Below are positions 5,435 through 5,744 of a stretch of DNA of 5,744 bases, in pieces; positions within the stretch are counted from its first letter, which is position 1; every line of letters begins with the position of its first letter. Below the pieces are notes generated by a model that ran no database searches, was not told where the DNA came from, and saw only the letters and a program-made list of their open reading frames with translations. The DNA comes from Bacillota bacterium. GTDB lineage: Bacteria > Bacillota > Bacilli > Bacillales > Cytobacillaceae. Position numbers and translations under genes: made by a program. The stretch spans positions 1 through 5,744 of the forward strand of contig JAUZPT010000202.1 of the NCBI GenBank assembly GCA_030705745.1, written 5' to 3'.

Positions 5435-5602
5435 CAAATCGATTGCCTTTCAAACTCTTGCACATTTCCCTTAAGCATGGGACGTAAGCGGATGCTTGAA
5501 GTGAAGAGGAAAATTTATATTTGTTCTGTTTCGGATAAACAGCTTTGTATCGTCGATAAAGGGAATTTTTGAAGTTTGAATCCCACTGTAATCGGGGGAG
5601 TA

Positions 5603-5705
5603 ATGAAACAGGACTTGCTTCGTAGCAGGCGCTGCAATTTTTGCAACTATTTTCTTTATGTCATCTCTTTTGAATTATAGCTCATTCACTAAAAAGAAAA
5701 GATAA
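5603..5705 (+). pseudogene. possible frame-disrupted small membrane protein
   Basis: ATG 5603 follows GGGGGAG (5594-5600, spacing only 2 bases) and reads MKQDLLRSRRCNFCNYF to a stop at 5680. The overlapping frame, open from 5607 to a TAA at 5703-5705, reads FVAGAAIFATIFFMSSLL followed by a Lys/Arg tail (FTKKKR), which looks much more like a real single-helix protein. Skipping one base near 5623 would join MKQDLL to VAGAAIFATIFF. This may be a one-base frameshift in a small gene or a coincidence; no family is recognised. Confidence 0.2.
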
Positions 5706-5734
5706 TTTTTTTAAAAATTAGAAATCTTAATCGC

Positions 5735-5740
5735 TTGACA
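5735..5740 (+). promoter_or_regulatory. candidate -35 box at the window edge
   Basis: An exact TTGACA sits 4 bases from the end of the window, preceded by AT-rich DNA with long T and A tracts (5706-5717) that could act as an UP element. The matching -10 box would fall outside the window, so this is only half a promoter. Confidence 0.3.
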
Positions 5741-5744
5741 AAAA

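Larger units (their letters stand above)
5297..5744. other. intergenic stretch without a defensible gene
   Basis: Upstream of the DUF421 gene (5297-5398) I see only AT-rich DNA and a spaced 6-bp inverted repeat (CTGTTC at 5340-5345, GAACAG at 5372-5377), with no clear promoter. From 5435 on there are short open frames on both strands that do not form a convincing gene. These are a plus-strand 26-codon frame at 5492-5572 without a ribosome binding site, a plus-strand frame at 5603-5680 starting MKQDLL after GGGGGAG, an overlapping frame to 5705 that would encode a hydrophobic helix, and a 67-codon minus-strand frame (5674-5471) with no ATG, GTG or TTG. It may hold a decayed small gene or an untranslated RNA. 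Confidence 0.5.

Noticed and set aside
5471..5674. Minus-strand 67-codon open frame before the 5399-5434 hairpin
   Set aside because: It has no ATG, GTG or TTG start and no recognisable family; kept only as a reason to check for transcription.

Overview
The window looks like chromosomal DNA from a spore-forming Bacillaceae species: AT-rich and Firmicute-like, with strong GGAGG-type ribosome binding sites, two tiny YjcZ-family proteins (a family I know only from Bacillus and relatives), a DUF421/YetF-like membrane protein and sigma-B-like promoters. I cannot name the genus. No tRNA, rRNA, CRISPR array, insertion sequence or prophage gene is visible.

Layout, left to right. (1) The 3' end of a plus-strand DUF1232 (YkvA-like) gene stops at 189 and is followed by a 14-bp terminator hairpin that can serve both strands. 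(2) Convergent to it, on the minus strand, lie two very small genes (411-515 and 242-388), both with the YjcZ-type hydrophobic segment and their own strong ribosome binding sites. (3) About 190 bp without a gene follow, up to a second strong hairpin at 712-749. (4) The main content is a minus-strand cyanophycin operon: cphB (cyanophycinase, 3391-4194) followed 2 bp later by cphA (cyanophycin synthetase, 752-3388), ending directly at that hairpin. (5) A T-tract-rich divergent intergenic region follows. It holds a very good sigma-B-type promoter for cphBA and a weaker one facing the other way, which would serve a small plus-strand ORF of unknown function (about 4356-4569). That ORF carries a 10-A run at its start and has a terminator inside its 3' end. 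(6) Next is a minus-strand DUF421 membrane protein gene (4625-5236). (7) The last roughly 500 bp have no gene I can defend. They contain a perfect 15-bp hairpin, a frame-disrupted fragment that would encode a membrane helix, and a perfect TTGACA at the right edge whose -10 box would lie outside the window.

How the genes work together: CphA polymerises aspartate and arginine into cyanophycin (multi-L-arginyl-poly-L-aspartate) using ATP, and CphB degrades it to beta-Asp-Arg dipeptides, so the operon makes and mobilises a nitrogen/carbon reserve. The enzyme that would split the dipeptide (isoaspartyl dipeptidase) is not in the window. The likely sigma-B promoter suggests that storage is tied to general stress or stationary phase. 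The YjcZ and DUF421 families have links to sporulation and spores in Bacillus, but no direct functional link to cyanophycin is shown here.

The most unusual points are the stress-type promoter on a cyanophycin operon in a Bacillus-like genome, and the small divergent ORF with its homopolymer frame ambiguity.
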